IMG/VR virus record: IMGVR_UViG_3300048033_000704
Span: 1-25,461 of that record
DNA length: 25,461 nucleotides
Strand: one strand, 5' to 3'
DNA from: a virus
In this document: one piece after another, positions 5,159-12,107 of the stretch
Numbering within the stretch: position 1 is the stretch's first letter
Layout of the letters: every line of letters begins with the position of its first letter
Notes under the pieces: model-generated
Told to the model about the DNA's origin: nothing
The model's database searches: none
What the model saw: only the letters and a program-made list of their open reading frames with translations
Program-made: the position numbers and the translations under genes

Positions 5159-6070
5159 ATGTCTTTTTCAAATCTAAAGCGTAACCGCGGTTCTATCGAT
5201 ACACTTACTAAAGCAGCAGAAGCTGCAGGTGGTGGTACCCAACAACAAAAATCTTATGCAGATGAGCGTTTGTGGAAACCAACAGTCGATAAAGCAGGCA
5301 ATGGTTATGCAGTAATTCGTTTCCTACCAGCACCCGAAGGCGAGGATCTCCCTTGGGTTCGTTATTGGGATCACGGTTTCCAAGGACCATCAGGTCGTTG
5401 GTACATCGAAAATTCTCTTACATCAATTGGTCAAAATGATCCAGTATCTGAAATGAACTCAGTGCTGTGGAATTCTGGTCGTGAAGAGGATAAGCAAATT
5501 GCTCGCGATCGTAAGCGTCGCTTGCATTATGTAGCAAATATTCAGGTTGTTTCTGATCCAGGTAATCCAGACAATGAAGGTAAGGTATTCCTTTATAAGT
5601 TTGGTAAGAAAATCTTTGATAAGATTATGGATGTTATGCAACCACAATTTGCCGATGAAGATCCAGTGAATCCATTTGATTTCTGGGAAGGTGCGAATTT
5701 CAAACTTAAGATTCAACAGGTTGCGGGTTATCGTAACTATGACAAATCTGAGTTTGCAAATGCCTCTGCTCTTTCTGATGATGACGAAAAGCTAGAAGGT
5801 GTTTATAATCGTTTGTATAGCTTGCAGGATTTCCTCGATCCTAAGAACTATAAAACTTACGATGAACTAAAAGCCAAGTTGAATGCCGTTCTTGGTCAAG
5901 AAAGTATGGTAATGACTACAGCTGAGTCGGTATCACTTGATGAACCAGCTCCATCTCGTTATGAACCAGTAGAAGCATCACCTGGTGTAACAAGTAACTC
6001 AGTATCAGAAACATCTGATGGTGAAGATGATACATTGAGTTATTTCCAAAAGTTGGCATCAGGCCAATAA
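5159..6070 (+). CDS. 32: gp32 single-stranded DNA-binding protein
   Basis: 303 residues, same length class as T4 gp32 (301). The N-terminal basic LKRNRGS corresponds to the cooperativity arm. The OB-fold core carries AVIRFLPAPEGEDLPWVRYW, DHGFQG.SGRWYIE, RKRRLHYVANIQVV, NEGKVFLYKFGKKIFDKI and FWEGANFKLKIQQVAGYRNYD. A Ser/Glu/Asp-rich linker leads to a short acidic tail. It coats ssDNA in replication, recombination and repair and contacts gp59. The T4 zinc ligands other than His are missing: His72 remains, but the positions of Cys77, Cys87 and Cys90 hold Ser86 and a Cys-free NDPVSEMN segment. It has its own promoter and ends at a strong terminator. Confidence 0.96.
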   Translation: MSFSNLKRNRGSIDTLTKAAEAAGGGTQQQKSYADERLWKPTVDKAGNGYAVIRFLPAPEGEDLPWVRYWDHGFQGPSGRWYIENSLTSIGQNDPVSEMNSVLWNSGREEDKQIARDRKRRLHYVANIQVVSDPGNPDNEGKVFLYKFGKKIFDKIMDVMQPQFADEDPVNPFDFWEGANFKLKIQQVAGYRNYDKSEFANASALSDDDEKLEGVYNRLYSLQDFLDPKNYKTYDELKAKLNAVLGQESMVMTTAESVSLDEPAPSRYEPVEASPGVTSNSVSETSDGEDDTLSYFQKLASGQ

Positions 6071-6073
6071 GAG

Positions 6074-6102
6074 AAAAGGGACCCTTCGGGGTCCCTTTTT
6101 TT
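6074..6102. terminator. Bidirectional intrinsic terminator
   Basis: GGGACCC, loop TTCG, GGGTCCC, extended by AAAA (6074-6077) pairing with TTTT (6096-6099) to an 11-bp stem, followed by more T on the + strand. The complementary strand also ends its stem in a T run. It sits between the stop codons of gp32 (+) and the tape measure (-) and should stop both. Confidence 0.93.
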
Positions 6103-6103
6103 A

Positions 6104-8305
6104 TCAGTATGAGAAGTTTACAAAGTCTCGTTTAAGGAAGTCATCAGGTGTAATACCTTGTTGGATAGTATAACTTGAAGTAGAAACATTGTTCGTATTA
6201 TTCGAAGAACTATTACTTCCACCTTGTATAATCATTGGTCCACCCATTCCACCATATTCACCAGCACCAGCAGCAGACTTAGCGTTCATAAGATCGTTGA
6301 TTGCCATTAGGACTTTACCTTGTGGAGAATCAAGAGGTGCTACAATCTCAGCACCGTGTAACATAGCTAATCCACCAGAAGCTGGGGCATTCATAAAGCC
6401 ACCTTTATTTGCTTGTGGAAGTTCAGCTAATTGGGCTCTAATAGCAGCAGCTTCAGCTTCAAAATCTTCTCTAGTATCATTAGTAAGAGGATTATCAAAT
6501 TGCTCAGCTGCTGGCAATGCATTTGCCGCAGCAGCTTCCATTGCTGCTAATTGATCTATCAACTCTGCTCTTTGATCTTCAATAGAATCAGGCTTCATCC
6601 ATTCGGGTAACATAGAAGTAAGTGAAGCTTTGATCTCTGCAAATGATGGCAAGAAATCAAATAGATCTGTAAAGAATGATTTTACTTTCTCAATAGTAGA
6701 ATCAAACAGTTGTTGGATTACACCCTTATCTTTTTCACCAGAAGACCAAGAGAACATATCAGTAAACCATGTTTTAACTTGGGTGAAAGCACCGGTGACA
6801 AACGTCTTAAGACTCCATGATCCATCTTCGCCAGTACCAGCTTCAGATCCCCATGTGAATAGACCTACAATCCAATCCTTTGCTGCTTTGAAAGCATCTT
6901 TAACTACTGTGGAAAGTTTGAATGGTTCTTCTGGATTTCCCCAGCCAAATAGACCTTGAATCCATGCAATTGCTTTATCAATTGGAGAATAGATTATATC
7001 AATTAATCCACCTTCACCAACCAAGCCATTCCACGCCTGTTGCATAGCTGCTACTGGATCAGTAAACAATCCTTGTAGCCATGTAATTGTTTTATCAATT
7101 GGGTCGTATAGTGTATCATATAATGAAAATGGTCTATCGGGATCTCCAATACCAAAGAGTCCTTGAACCCAAGCGATTGCTTTATCAATAGGTGCGGTGA
7201 TAACTCCTAAAATACCATCAGGGCCAATAAGACCCATAGCTAAAGATTCTAATGCCGCAACCGGGTCTGTAAATAAAGTTCCAATCCAATTGAAAGCTCC
7301 TTTGACCATATCAAAGATTGAGCCAATAGAATCACTAATTAATGTTGAAAAAGAAAATTCATTTAGAGTAGCTTCAGCATTTTCAAATCCAAACTTACCC
7401 GCAATCCAAGCTACGGCGCTCTTTAATAGGTCTAATGGATAACCAACAATAGTGGTTAATAATCCAGATATACCACCTTCGAGTCCACCCAATATGCCAT
7501 CTTCTTTGAAGCCATCAATTGCTCCTTGAATAGCACCAATGGCTCCAGTAATAATTGTAAATGGAAGAAATAGTCTGCCAAAGATTTTTACTAAACCACC
7601 AAACCGGCCAGCTAATGCTCCAATAAATCTGCCGACTTTTGAAACAGCTCGTATTATTCCTCGGACACCTTTTACTAATGAACCTACTAAACGAATAATA
7701 CGTCCACCAAATAATACAGCGACAGTGCCAACAATAGCAGCAACAGCTCCAATATTATCTCCAAGCAAAGCAAATCCTTCGCCAAAGTCTCCATCTAAAA
7801 ACATTTTGATAGAATCAACAATAGCAAATACACCATCAATTGCGGCTCTAACACCAGCAAATAGTGTTTCAGGATCCATGAACAATAATGCTGCAGCGCC
7901 AAGACCAGCTATTAGACCACCCGAAGGTTTCATAGCATCTAATTGTTTATCATAAGCATCTGCTAATCCATCAATACCAGATACAAGTTTAGATAAAAAC
8001 TCATTTGCTTCTTCTTGGCGTCTAGCATTTTCTCGATTTTCTTCTTCAGTTCCGGCTAATCCTTGAAGTGCGTCTAATTGTTCTCGAGCTAATTCCATTT
8101 GCTCTTCATTAGACGCACTATCAAGAGATATTTGAACTTGTGTTAAGGTTTCCCTCAATTTGGCAGAGTTCTCTGTACCACTTTTTTCTAAAGCAGTAAT
8201 ACTTTTATCGAGGTCACTTAAAGAGTCTTTTTGTTTTAACTCTTTATTTTGCTCTTGAATTGTAGCGGTCAATTGCTCTAATGAGCGACCTAGATCTTCT
8301 GCCAT
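6104..8305 (-). CDS. 29: Tail tape-measure protein (gp29-like)
   Basis: 733 residues. About residues 1-120 are a coiled coil rich in Glu, Gln and Lys. Hydrophobic segments follow (GGLIAGLGAAALLF, VAAIVGTVAVLFGG, FLPFTIITGAIGAIQGAI), then amphipathic Trp-rich repeats. Near the C-terminus GGFMNAPASGGLAMLHGAEIV matches the typical tape-measure end motif; the final part is Asn/Ser-rich. In the tail it sets tube length and sits in the lumen. It follows the two chaperone-like genes, the usual order. T4 gp29 is 590 aa; part of the excess is a 69-residue tandem duplication (listed separately). The ribosome site is weak, suggesting coupling to gp51. It ends at the shared terminator. Confidence 0.85.
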   Translation of the reverse strand: MAEDLGRSLEQLTATIQEQNKELKQKDSLSDLDKSITALEKSGTENSAKLRETLTQVQISLDSASNEEQMELAREQLDALQGLAGTEEENRENARRQEEANEFLSKLVSGIDGLADAYDKQLDAMKPSGGLIAGLGAAALLFMDPETLFAGVRAAIDGVFAIVDSIKMFLDGDFGEGFALLGDNIGAVAAIVGTVAVLFGGRIIRLVGSLVKGVRGIIRAVSKVGRFIGALAGRFGGLVKIFGRLFLPFTIITGAIGAIQGAIDGFKEDGILGGLEGGISGLLTTIVGYPLDLLKSAVAWIAGKFGFENAEATLNEFSFSTLISDSIGSIFDMVKGAFNWIGTLFTDPVAALESLAMGLIGPDGILGVITAPIDKAIAWVQGLFGIGDPDRPFSLYDTLYDPIDKTITWLQGLFTDPVAAMQQAWNGLVGEGGLIDIIYSPIDKAIAWIQGLFGWGNPEEPFKLSTVVKDAFKAAKDWIVGLFTWGSEAGTGEDGSWSLKTFVTGAFTQVKTWFTDMFSWSSGEKDKGVIQQLFDSTIEKVKSFFTDLFDFLPSFAEIKASLTSMLPEWMKPDSIEDQRAELIDQLAAMEAAAANALPAAEQFDNPLTNDTREDFEAEAAAIRAQLAELPQANKGGFMNAPASGGLAMLHGAEIVAPLDSPQGKVLMAINDLMNAKSAAGAGEYGGMGGPMIIQGGSNSSSNNTNNVSTSSYTIQQGITPDDFLKRDFVNFSY
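6863..7276 (-). repeat. Exact-register 69-residue tandem duplication in the tape measure
   Basis: Residues 344-412 and 413-481 align without a gap over 69 positions. Both open LFTDPVAA, both have PIDKAIAW(V/I)QGLFG at offsets 29-42 and P..PF near offset 47-50. A further, degenerate copy begins LFTWG at residue 482. The DNA unit is 207 bp (7276-7070 and 7069-6863). Confidence 0.85.
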
Positions 8306-8310
8306 ATTAG

Positions 8311-8499
8311 TTATCCACGCTTATTACGTTGTTTTATTCTTTCATTTTCTTCTTCAATAAACTGATTAAGTAGCATAACGTAAATTTCTCTCTCCCACGG
8401 TATCATCGAGTCAAGCTCCGTTAGAGAATATTTGTGGTGTTGCATCAAAGCAAAATTAGTCTTATAATAATTCTCTAATGAGTCATGTGAGAGAGCCAC
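8311..8499 (-). CDS. 51: gp51-like baseplate hub/tail assembly chaperone (62 aa), probable frameshift product
   Basis: A 62-residue helical protein with SLTELDSMIPWEREIYVMLL, followed by a charged EEENERIKQRNKRG tail. The IPWEREIY motif is typical of short gp51-like proteins of marine T4-like phages and of the 'T' part of G-T tail chaperones. The only in-frame start is GTG at 8499, overlapping the upstream TAG by one base. The nearest GGAGG is 19 bases away, too far for normal initiation. A slippery T6C run just upstream puts this frame in -1 relation to the gp26-like gene, so it is probably made as a fusion. The tape measure follows five bases downstream. T4 gp51 itself is much longer, so the name is positional. 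Confidence 0.75.
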   Translation of the reverse strand: MALSHDSLENYYKTNFALMQHHKYSLTELDSMIPWEREIYVMLLNQFIEEENERIKQRNKRG

Positions 8500-9206
8500 T
8501 AGAAAAAATTTGTTAGACCCTCCAAGGTCTGACTATTTTCTTCTTTACAACTTTTACAATTAAAATTTACCTCATGTTTCAGTCTTGGCATATCCTCAAA
8601 GTATTCAGAAATCTTCTTAAATTGAGATGATGTTAATGAATCAAGAAAGCCAATTACATCTTCAGCTTTTTCATCTTCAGTTGGATAAACATTTTCAGCA
8701 TCGTAAATAGATTCAATAGCACTTGCTACTGCAGCCATAGTTACTTCGCTTTGATCTCCACCCTGTTTACCAAGCTGCTTTTGAATTCCTTTTACTGTTG
8801 GGTATCTAAGTACAACACCAACACTATCAGTTAAAGCAACCTTTTCGTTTTTCTTTACTTCGCCTTGTACTTCAACTTCGTCAAGATTAATTTCTACTTC
8901 ATTTTTATGGTCACATGATTTGCATTTCAAATTAACCCTTGTGGTTTCACCCACTGATTTTCCACGAATCTTAAGAAAGACGTATTCTAAATCAAACATT
9001 GCAAGATCATTTGCTTGAATCTTGCCTTCAGTACAACCAGCAATAACATCGCGTAAAGCACGAATCATTTGCTGCTGATCTTTTGTTTCCATAGCCATCA
9101 TTAAAAGTTTTTCTTCTTTAACGAGGTATGGTCTATATTCCACTGTGTCACCAGAGCTAGGAATCCTAAGCTCGTATTTTGGTGAATCAATTCTAGGTAA
9201 AGCCAT
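8499..9206 (-). CDS. 26: gp26-like baseplate hub / tail chaperone protein
   Basis: 235 residues (T4 gp26 is 208). The N-terminal half has IPSSGDTVEYRPYLVKEEKLL, typical of the T4_baseplate (gp26) family. Two CKSC pairs, at Cys95/Cys98 and Cys217/Cys220, probably hold one zinc ion and tie the two halves together. It is needed for assembly of the baseplate hub in T4; its position before a short gene and the tape measure also matches the tail-chaperone slot of other phages. A good AGGAG (9214-9218) precedes the ATG. The final codons contain a slippery AAATTTTTTC before TAG, with a GGAGG upstream. Confidence 0.82.
   Translation of the reverse strand: MALPRIDSPKYELRIPSSGDTVEYRPYLVKEEKLLMMAMETKDQQQMIRALRDVIAGCTEGKIQANDLAMFDLEYVFLKIRGKSVGETTRVNLKCKSCDHKNEVEINLDEVEVQGEVKKNEKVALTDSVGVVLRYPTVKGIQKQLGKQGGDQSEVTMAAVASAIESIYDAENVYPTEDEKAEDVIGFLDSLTSSQFKKISEYFEDMPRLKHEVNFNCKSCKEENSQTLEGLTNFF
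8502..8523 (-). promoter_or_regulatory. Candidate programmed -1 frameshift site (gp26-like to gp51-like)
   Basis: On the - strand the zero frame reads ACA AAT TTT TTC TAG. Both A AAT TTT (8511-8505) and T TTT TTC (8508-8502) are slippery heptamers. A GGAGG (8523-8519) lies 10 bases before T TTT TTC, the spacing of the stimulatory SD of dnaX. Slipping by -1 avoids TAG at 8501-8499 and continues LVALSHDS into the gp51-like frame. No experiment is available here. Confidence 0.65.
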
Positions 9207-9223
9207 TATATACTCCTATTATA

Positions 9224-10219
9224 TTATCCAAAGAGTCCGCGTATACCGGACGAAATTCTGTTAGTCACACTATTAATGCCGCTAGCAATTCTACCACCAA
9301 TCTGAGCTGCTGGTTGATTTAATACACTGCCAATTGCACTTGTAATACCACCTGTAACATTATTTATTATTCCATTTACACCACCAGAAATGGTACCAAC
9401 AATCTGATTGAATCCACCAGTAATAGAATTGGTAACAGTATTAATTGCTGATGTAATTGGTCTTGTTACTGATGTAATAACTTCTCTGATAGATCCCGTA
9501 ATATTATTTTGAATAGAATCTAATGCGCCATTTAGTGAACCCTGCAGAGCATCTTTCAAATCATCAAGAGAATTAAAATTCAATTGGTTTGAAATATCTC
9601 CAAATGGACTAAATGGTAATGAAGAAATACCACCAGCCGGAATAGTCAACGCTGAGTTAAAATCTGGAATTGATGATATTGTTTCAAAGTTATTTGATTT
9701 GGTCGTATAGTCTTCGTATGTTAATGTTACTGTTAATCGCATAAGCTCATTTTCAGAACCATTATTTAATTCAATAGCATTAATAGTAATTGGGTAAGCT
9801 TTTGTTAAAGTTACCTGATGGATTTCATTATGATTTAAATTCAATACTGAAATAACTATGTCTTGAGCGTAATCATCTCTATAACCAATCTTATCATTCA
9901 CATCGTTAACTACGGTATTCAACCAAGCTTCCCAAAGCTTTTTAATATAAAAATCATTTGTAACGTAAAATGTTAATGTAACATCGTCATTGATATAACC
10001 ATAAGGTCTTTTGATTGCGTGACGAATCATTCCATGCTCAAATGTAGAAATTGAACGTCCAGGTAATTGCGCCGATTCGCATAAAGCATTTACGATTACT
10101 GGATCAGGAGTAATAGATGCCGGACCATTGAAGGTTACAGCAAAGAAATTGGTACGAGCAAATCCGCCCTGATTACCAACAACTGCTTTTATATCATCAA
10201 CTGGATTTTGAAACGGCAT
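9224..10219 (-). CDS. 54: gp54-like baseplate tail-tube initiator
   Basis: 331 residues, close to T4 gp54 (320). Residues about 15-180 form a tail-tube (gp19/gp54) type domain: FARTNFFAVTF, CESAQLPGRSISTF, DDVTLTFYVTNDFYIKKLWEAW and ELMRLTVTLTYEDYTT. This domain starts tube assembly on the baseplate. Residues about 218-327 are ten 11-residue repeats rich in Gly, Ile, Asn, Ser and Thr (listed separately), unlike the T4 protein. GAGG at 10225-10229 precedes the ATG; the gene is four bases from its upstream neighbour and probably coupled. It could instead be another tube-fold protein of the baseplate; gp54 fits length and place best. Confidence 0.75.
   Translation of the reverse strand: MPFQNPVDDIKAVVGNQGGFARTNFFAVTFNGPASITPDPVIVNALCESAQLPGRSISTFEHGMIRHAIKRPYGYINDDVTLTFYVTNDFYIKKLWEAWLNTVVNDVNDKIGYRDDYAQDIVISVLNLNHNEIHQVTLTKAYPITINAIELNNGSENELMRLTVTLTYEDYTTKSNNFETISSIPDFNSALTIPAGGISSLPFSPFGDISNQLNFNSLDDLKDALQGSLNGALDSIQNNITGSIREVITSVTRPITSAINTVTNSITGGFNQIVGTISGGVNGIINNVTGGITSAIGSVLNQPAAQIGGRIASGINSVTNRISSGIRGLFG
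9239..9568 (-). repeat. Ten 11-residue (33-bp) repeats in the gp54-like protein
   Basis: Residues 218-327 divide into ten units of 11 with no gaps, for example VTRPITSAINT, VTNSITGGFNQ, IVGTISGGVNG, IINNVTGGITS and SVTNRISSGIR. Ile/Val/Leu recur at positions 1, 5 and 8-9. Such hendecads usually form right-handed coiled coils. Confidence 0.8.
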
Positions 10220-10222
10220 GGT

Positions 10223-10813
10223 TTATCCTCTTGCTGCTTGTCTGGAATCTTTCCAAACGGCGCTTTTTGTAGATTTTCTAAACTGCTCTGTTGGTAGAAA
10301 TAAAGCCATTTCCCATACTGGAGCTTCAACCATAGCAACACGACCTTCAATTTGAGAATAAAGATAATGCTTAAAACATGGTTTGAAAAGTCTTAATTTA
10401 GACGCTGATTTTAATAAGTCATATCTCAATTTAAATCTAGTTGACTCATCGTACTTTTTATTATTGGTTAAATCAACTAAAGAATCAAATAAGCGAGCTC
10501 TCATAGCTAATGGAAGATAATGGAGATTCAATCCATAAAAACCACCTTTTACTGGCTCAACCATAATTGTTAATGGGAACACATCATAATATGGTAATGT
10601 TTCTCTATGTTTTGGATCGTAAAAGTACATGTACATAGATCCAATTCGAGCTTTATTTCTTTTTTCGAGAGATGGATCTTTAAGCAATGATCTTCTATTC
10701 ACCTTTATATTTTTCACTTCATTGCGAAACCACTGGCGTGACTGATCGGTGCGAGGTGTAACACCAGCACGAAAAGCTTTTGCTGCTAGGTTTGTGAAAA
10801 ATGATTCGGCCAT
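10223..10813 (-). CDS. T4-like virion/DNA-end protein, gp2-like candidate (196 aa)
   Basis: A basic 196-residue protein. The core RIGSMYMYFYDPKHRETLPYYD.FPLTIMVEP, then GGFYGLNLHYLPLAMRARLFDSL, is a motif I recall from conserved proteins of many T4-like phages, some labelled DNA end protector (gp2). In T4, genes 2 and 4 are neighbours transcribed away from gene 53, and here the same place is taken, which supports gp2: in T4 it caps the DNA ends in the head and protects them from host RecBCD. The match is by motif and gene order only. A late promoter (10841-10848) and AGTAGGAAC ribosome region precede the ATG. Confidence 0.6.
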   Translation of the reverse strand: MAESFFTNLAAKAFRAGVTPRTDQSRQWFRNEVKNIKVNRRSLLKDPSLEKRNKARIGSMYMYFYDPKHRETLPYYDVFPLTIMVEPVKGGFYGLNLHYLPLAMRARLFDSLVDLTNNKKYDESTRFKLRYDLLKSASKLRLFKPCFKHYLYSQIEGRVAMVEAPVWEMALFLPTEQFRKSTKSAVWKDSRQAARG

Positions 10814-10840
10814 AGTTCCTACTTCTTAGTTTGATAATAC

Positions 10841-10848
10841 TATTTATA
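10841..10848 (-). promoter_or_regulatory. T4-type late promoter
   Basis: TATAAATAGTATTA on the - strand, one base beyond the stop codon of gp4. The predicted start site is about 10835, giving a 22-base leader with AGTAGG before the ATG at 10813. It boosts the gp2-like, gp54-like, gp26/51 and tape-measure genes. Confidence 0.8.
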
Positions 10849-11301
10849 TCAACTAGTAAGAAGTTTCATACCTAATTGGCGTAAGGTATCTTCGGTCCAT
10901 ATTTCAAAATGATAGCCACGATCTTTTGCATATTTAGTTGCAGCTTTCCATTTTGCTTCGTTTTTGACATAGGTCATTACTTCAGTCAAATACTTTTTAG
11001 TCTGGCGCTTTGGTCTTGGAGGAGGAGCAGTTTGTTTCTTTGGTTTGATTTCAACTAAAACAGTTCTGCCATTTGAGAATTTTATTTTGAGATCAATGAA
11101 ATATCGATGAGCTCTTTTATCGGTAGGACATACATAAGGCACTACAACTTCTTCAGATGACCAACCAATTACGTCATCACGTTCTTCACACCACTTAAAA
11201 GCTTGTCGTTCCCAAAGAGATCTATAAGTTATATTCTTTGGATCACCCATATATTTCTTAGGCTTTTTAATTGTGTATTTACCTTTGTAAGATTTTGCCA
11301 T
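10849..11301 (-). CDS. 4: gp4-like head completion protein
   Basis: 150 residues, the same as T4 gp4 (150). Shared patterns: GKYTIKKPKKYMGDPKNITYRS at the start (T4: SGKW..KN.SKYRGDPKKITYRS), EVVVPY.C, RYFIDL, VEIKPKKQTAPP and EAKWKAATKYAKDRG. It seals the filled head before tail joining. The residues Glu31, Asp70 and Glu84-x-Lys86 form a PD-(D/E)XK nuclease-like set. I chose the ATG at 11301 because AAGG (11307-11310) precedes it and it matches the T4 N-terminus; an ATG at 11322 would add seven residues. Its late promoter overlaps that of the + strand operon. Confidence 0.92.
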   Translation of the reverse strand: MAKSYKGKYTIKKPKKYMGDPKNITYRSLWERQAFKWCEERDDVIGWSSEEVVVPYVCPTDKRAHRYFIDLKIKFSNGRTVLVEIKPKKQTAPPPRPKRQTKKYLTEVMTYVKNEAKWKAATKYAKDRGYHFEIWTEDTLRQLGMKLLTS

Positions 11302-11309
11302 CTTTGCCT

Positions 11310-11317
11310 TATAAATA
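11310..11317 (+). promoter_or_regulatory. Late promoter for the + strand baseplate operon
   Basis: TATAAATAATCATAA; with T4 spacing the start is about 11323, giving a 35-base leader with GAGG (11349-11352) before the ATG at 11358. It faces the - strand late promoter at 11338-11345. Confidence 0.82.
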
Positions 11318-11337
11318 ATCATAACTACATTTAACAA

Positions 11338-11345
11338 TATTTATA
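11338..11345 (-). promoter_or_regulatory. Late promoter for the gp4 operon
   Basis: TATAAATATTGTT on the - strand; predicted start about 11332, giving a 31-base leader to the gp4 ATG at 11301. The two start sites imply transcripts that overlap by about ten complementary bases at their 5' ends. Confidence 0.82.
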
Positions 11346-11357
11346 ATTGAGGCTCAT

Positions 11358-12107
11358 ATGGCGCTTAGATTTCCCAGCAATTTAAATAGTCACCCACATG
11401 TGACATTCACCGCTTATAATAAAGATGGTGGATCTATTGGTAGCTGCGCTCTTTATATGCCACCAGGTGTTTCATTTGCTGATGGCGCTGGTTATTCGAC
11501 ATTTGATATGGGTCCACTTGGAGCTGATATTGCCGCTGGTATTTCTGGCGGGTTAAACCAAGATGCTATTAGAAGCGTATTAGATAGTGCAACTAGTGCT
11601 GCTAATAGTAACTCTGATTTAAGAACCATTATGGCTGGTAAGATGATTCAAAATGCGGCAATGGTTCCTGGAGCAGATCGAGTTTCTGATATTTACCAAC
11701 AATCAAAATCTATTGCAATTAATCCAAATACTACTACTGCTTTTCAAAACATGAATATTCGTTCCTTTGTATTTAACTTTAAATTAGTTCCAGATAATCA
11801 AACTGATTCAAGAACAATTAAAGAAATCCAAAACTTATTTAGAGAACTTATGTACGCAGATACAGCAGGCCAGGGTTACTTATTGAGCTATCCCGCGAAA
11901 TGGAAGATTCAATTTAAAAATAGTAATGGTGATGTAAATCCGTATTATCCTAAAATTTATGAAAGCTATTTAACTAATCTTCAAACTTCATATAACGCAT
12001 CTGGTCATCTCCATCACAGAGACGATGCTCCAACCGAAGTTGATGTTTCACTTACTTTCCAAGAGACTCGTGTTCTTACACAAGCAGATATTAGAGGATT
12101 ATTATAA
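11358..12107 (+). CDS. 48: gp48-like baseplate tail-tube cap protein
   Basis: 249 residues. Near the N-terminus IGSCALYMPPGVSFADGAGYSTF; then a Gly/Ala-rich helical stretch; then a tail-tube-type half with NIRSFVFNFKLVPDNQTDSRTIKEIQ, LLSYPAKWKIQFK, NPYYPKIYESYLTNLQ and APTEVDVSLTFQETRVL. The last part has the strand and 'LTF.E' pattern of gp48/gp54/gp19 tube proteins. In T4, gp48 sits on the hub and, with gp54, starts the tube. It is shorter than T4 gp48 (364 aa). First gene of the + strand late operon; its TAA overlaps the next ATG. The 48 versus 54 labels of this gene and 9224-10219 rest on length and context. Confidence 0.7.
   Translation: MALRFPSNLNSHPHVTFTAYNKDGGSIGSCALYMPPGVSFADGAGYSTFDMGPLGADIAAGISGGLNQDAIRSVLDSATSAANSNSDLRTIMAGKMIQNAAMVPGADRVSDIYQQSKSIAINPNTTTAFQNMNIRSFVFNFKLVPDNQTDSRTIKEIQNLFRELMYADTAGQGYLLSYPAKWKIQFKNSNGDVNPYYPKIYESYLTNLQTSYNASGHLHHRDDAPTEVDVSLTFQETRVLTQADIRGLL

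Noticed and set aside
6189-7955. Several long + strand open frames opposite the tape measure
   Set aside because: They are rich in Pro, Ile and Ser with no ribosome sites and simply mirror the repeat-rich coding strand.
9239-9568. 33-bp periodicity considered as a CRISPR-like or satellite array
   Set aside because: The period is carried by codons of an intact reading frame; the DNA units are not near-identical and there are no spacers.
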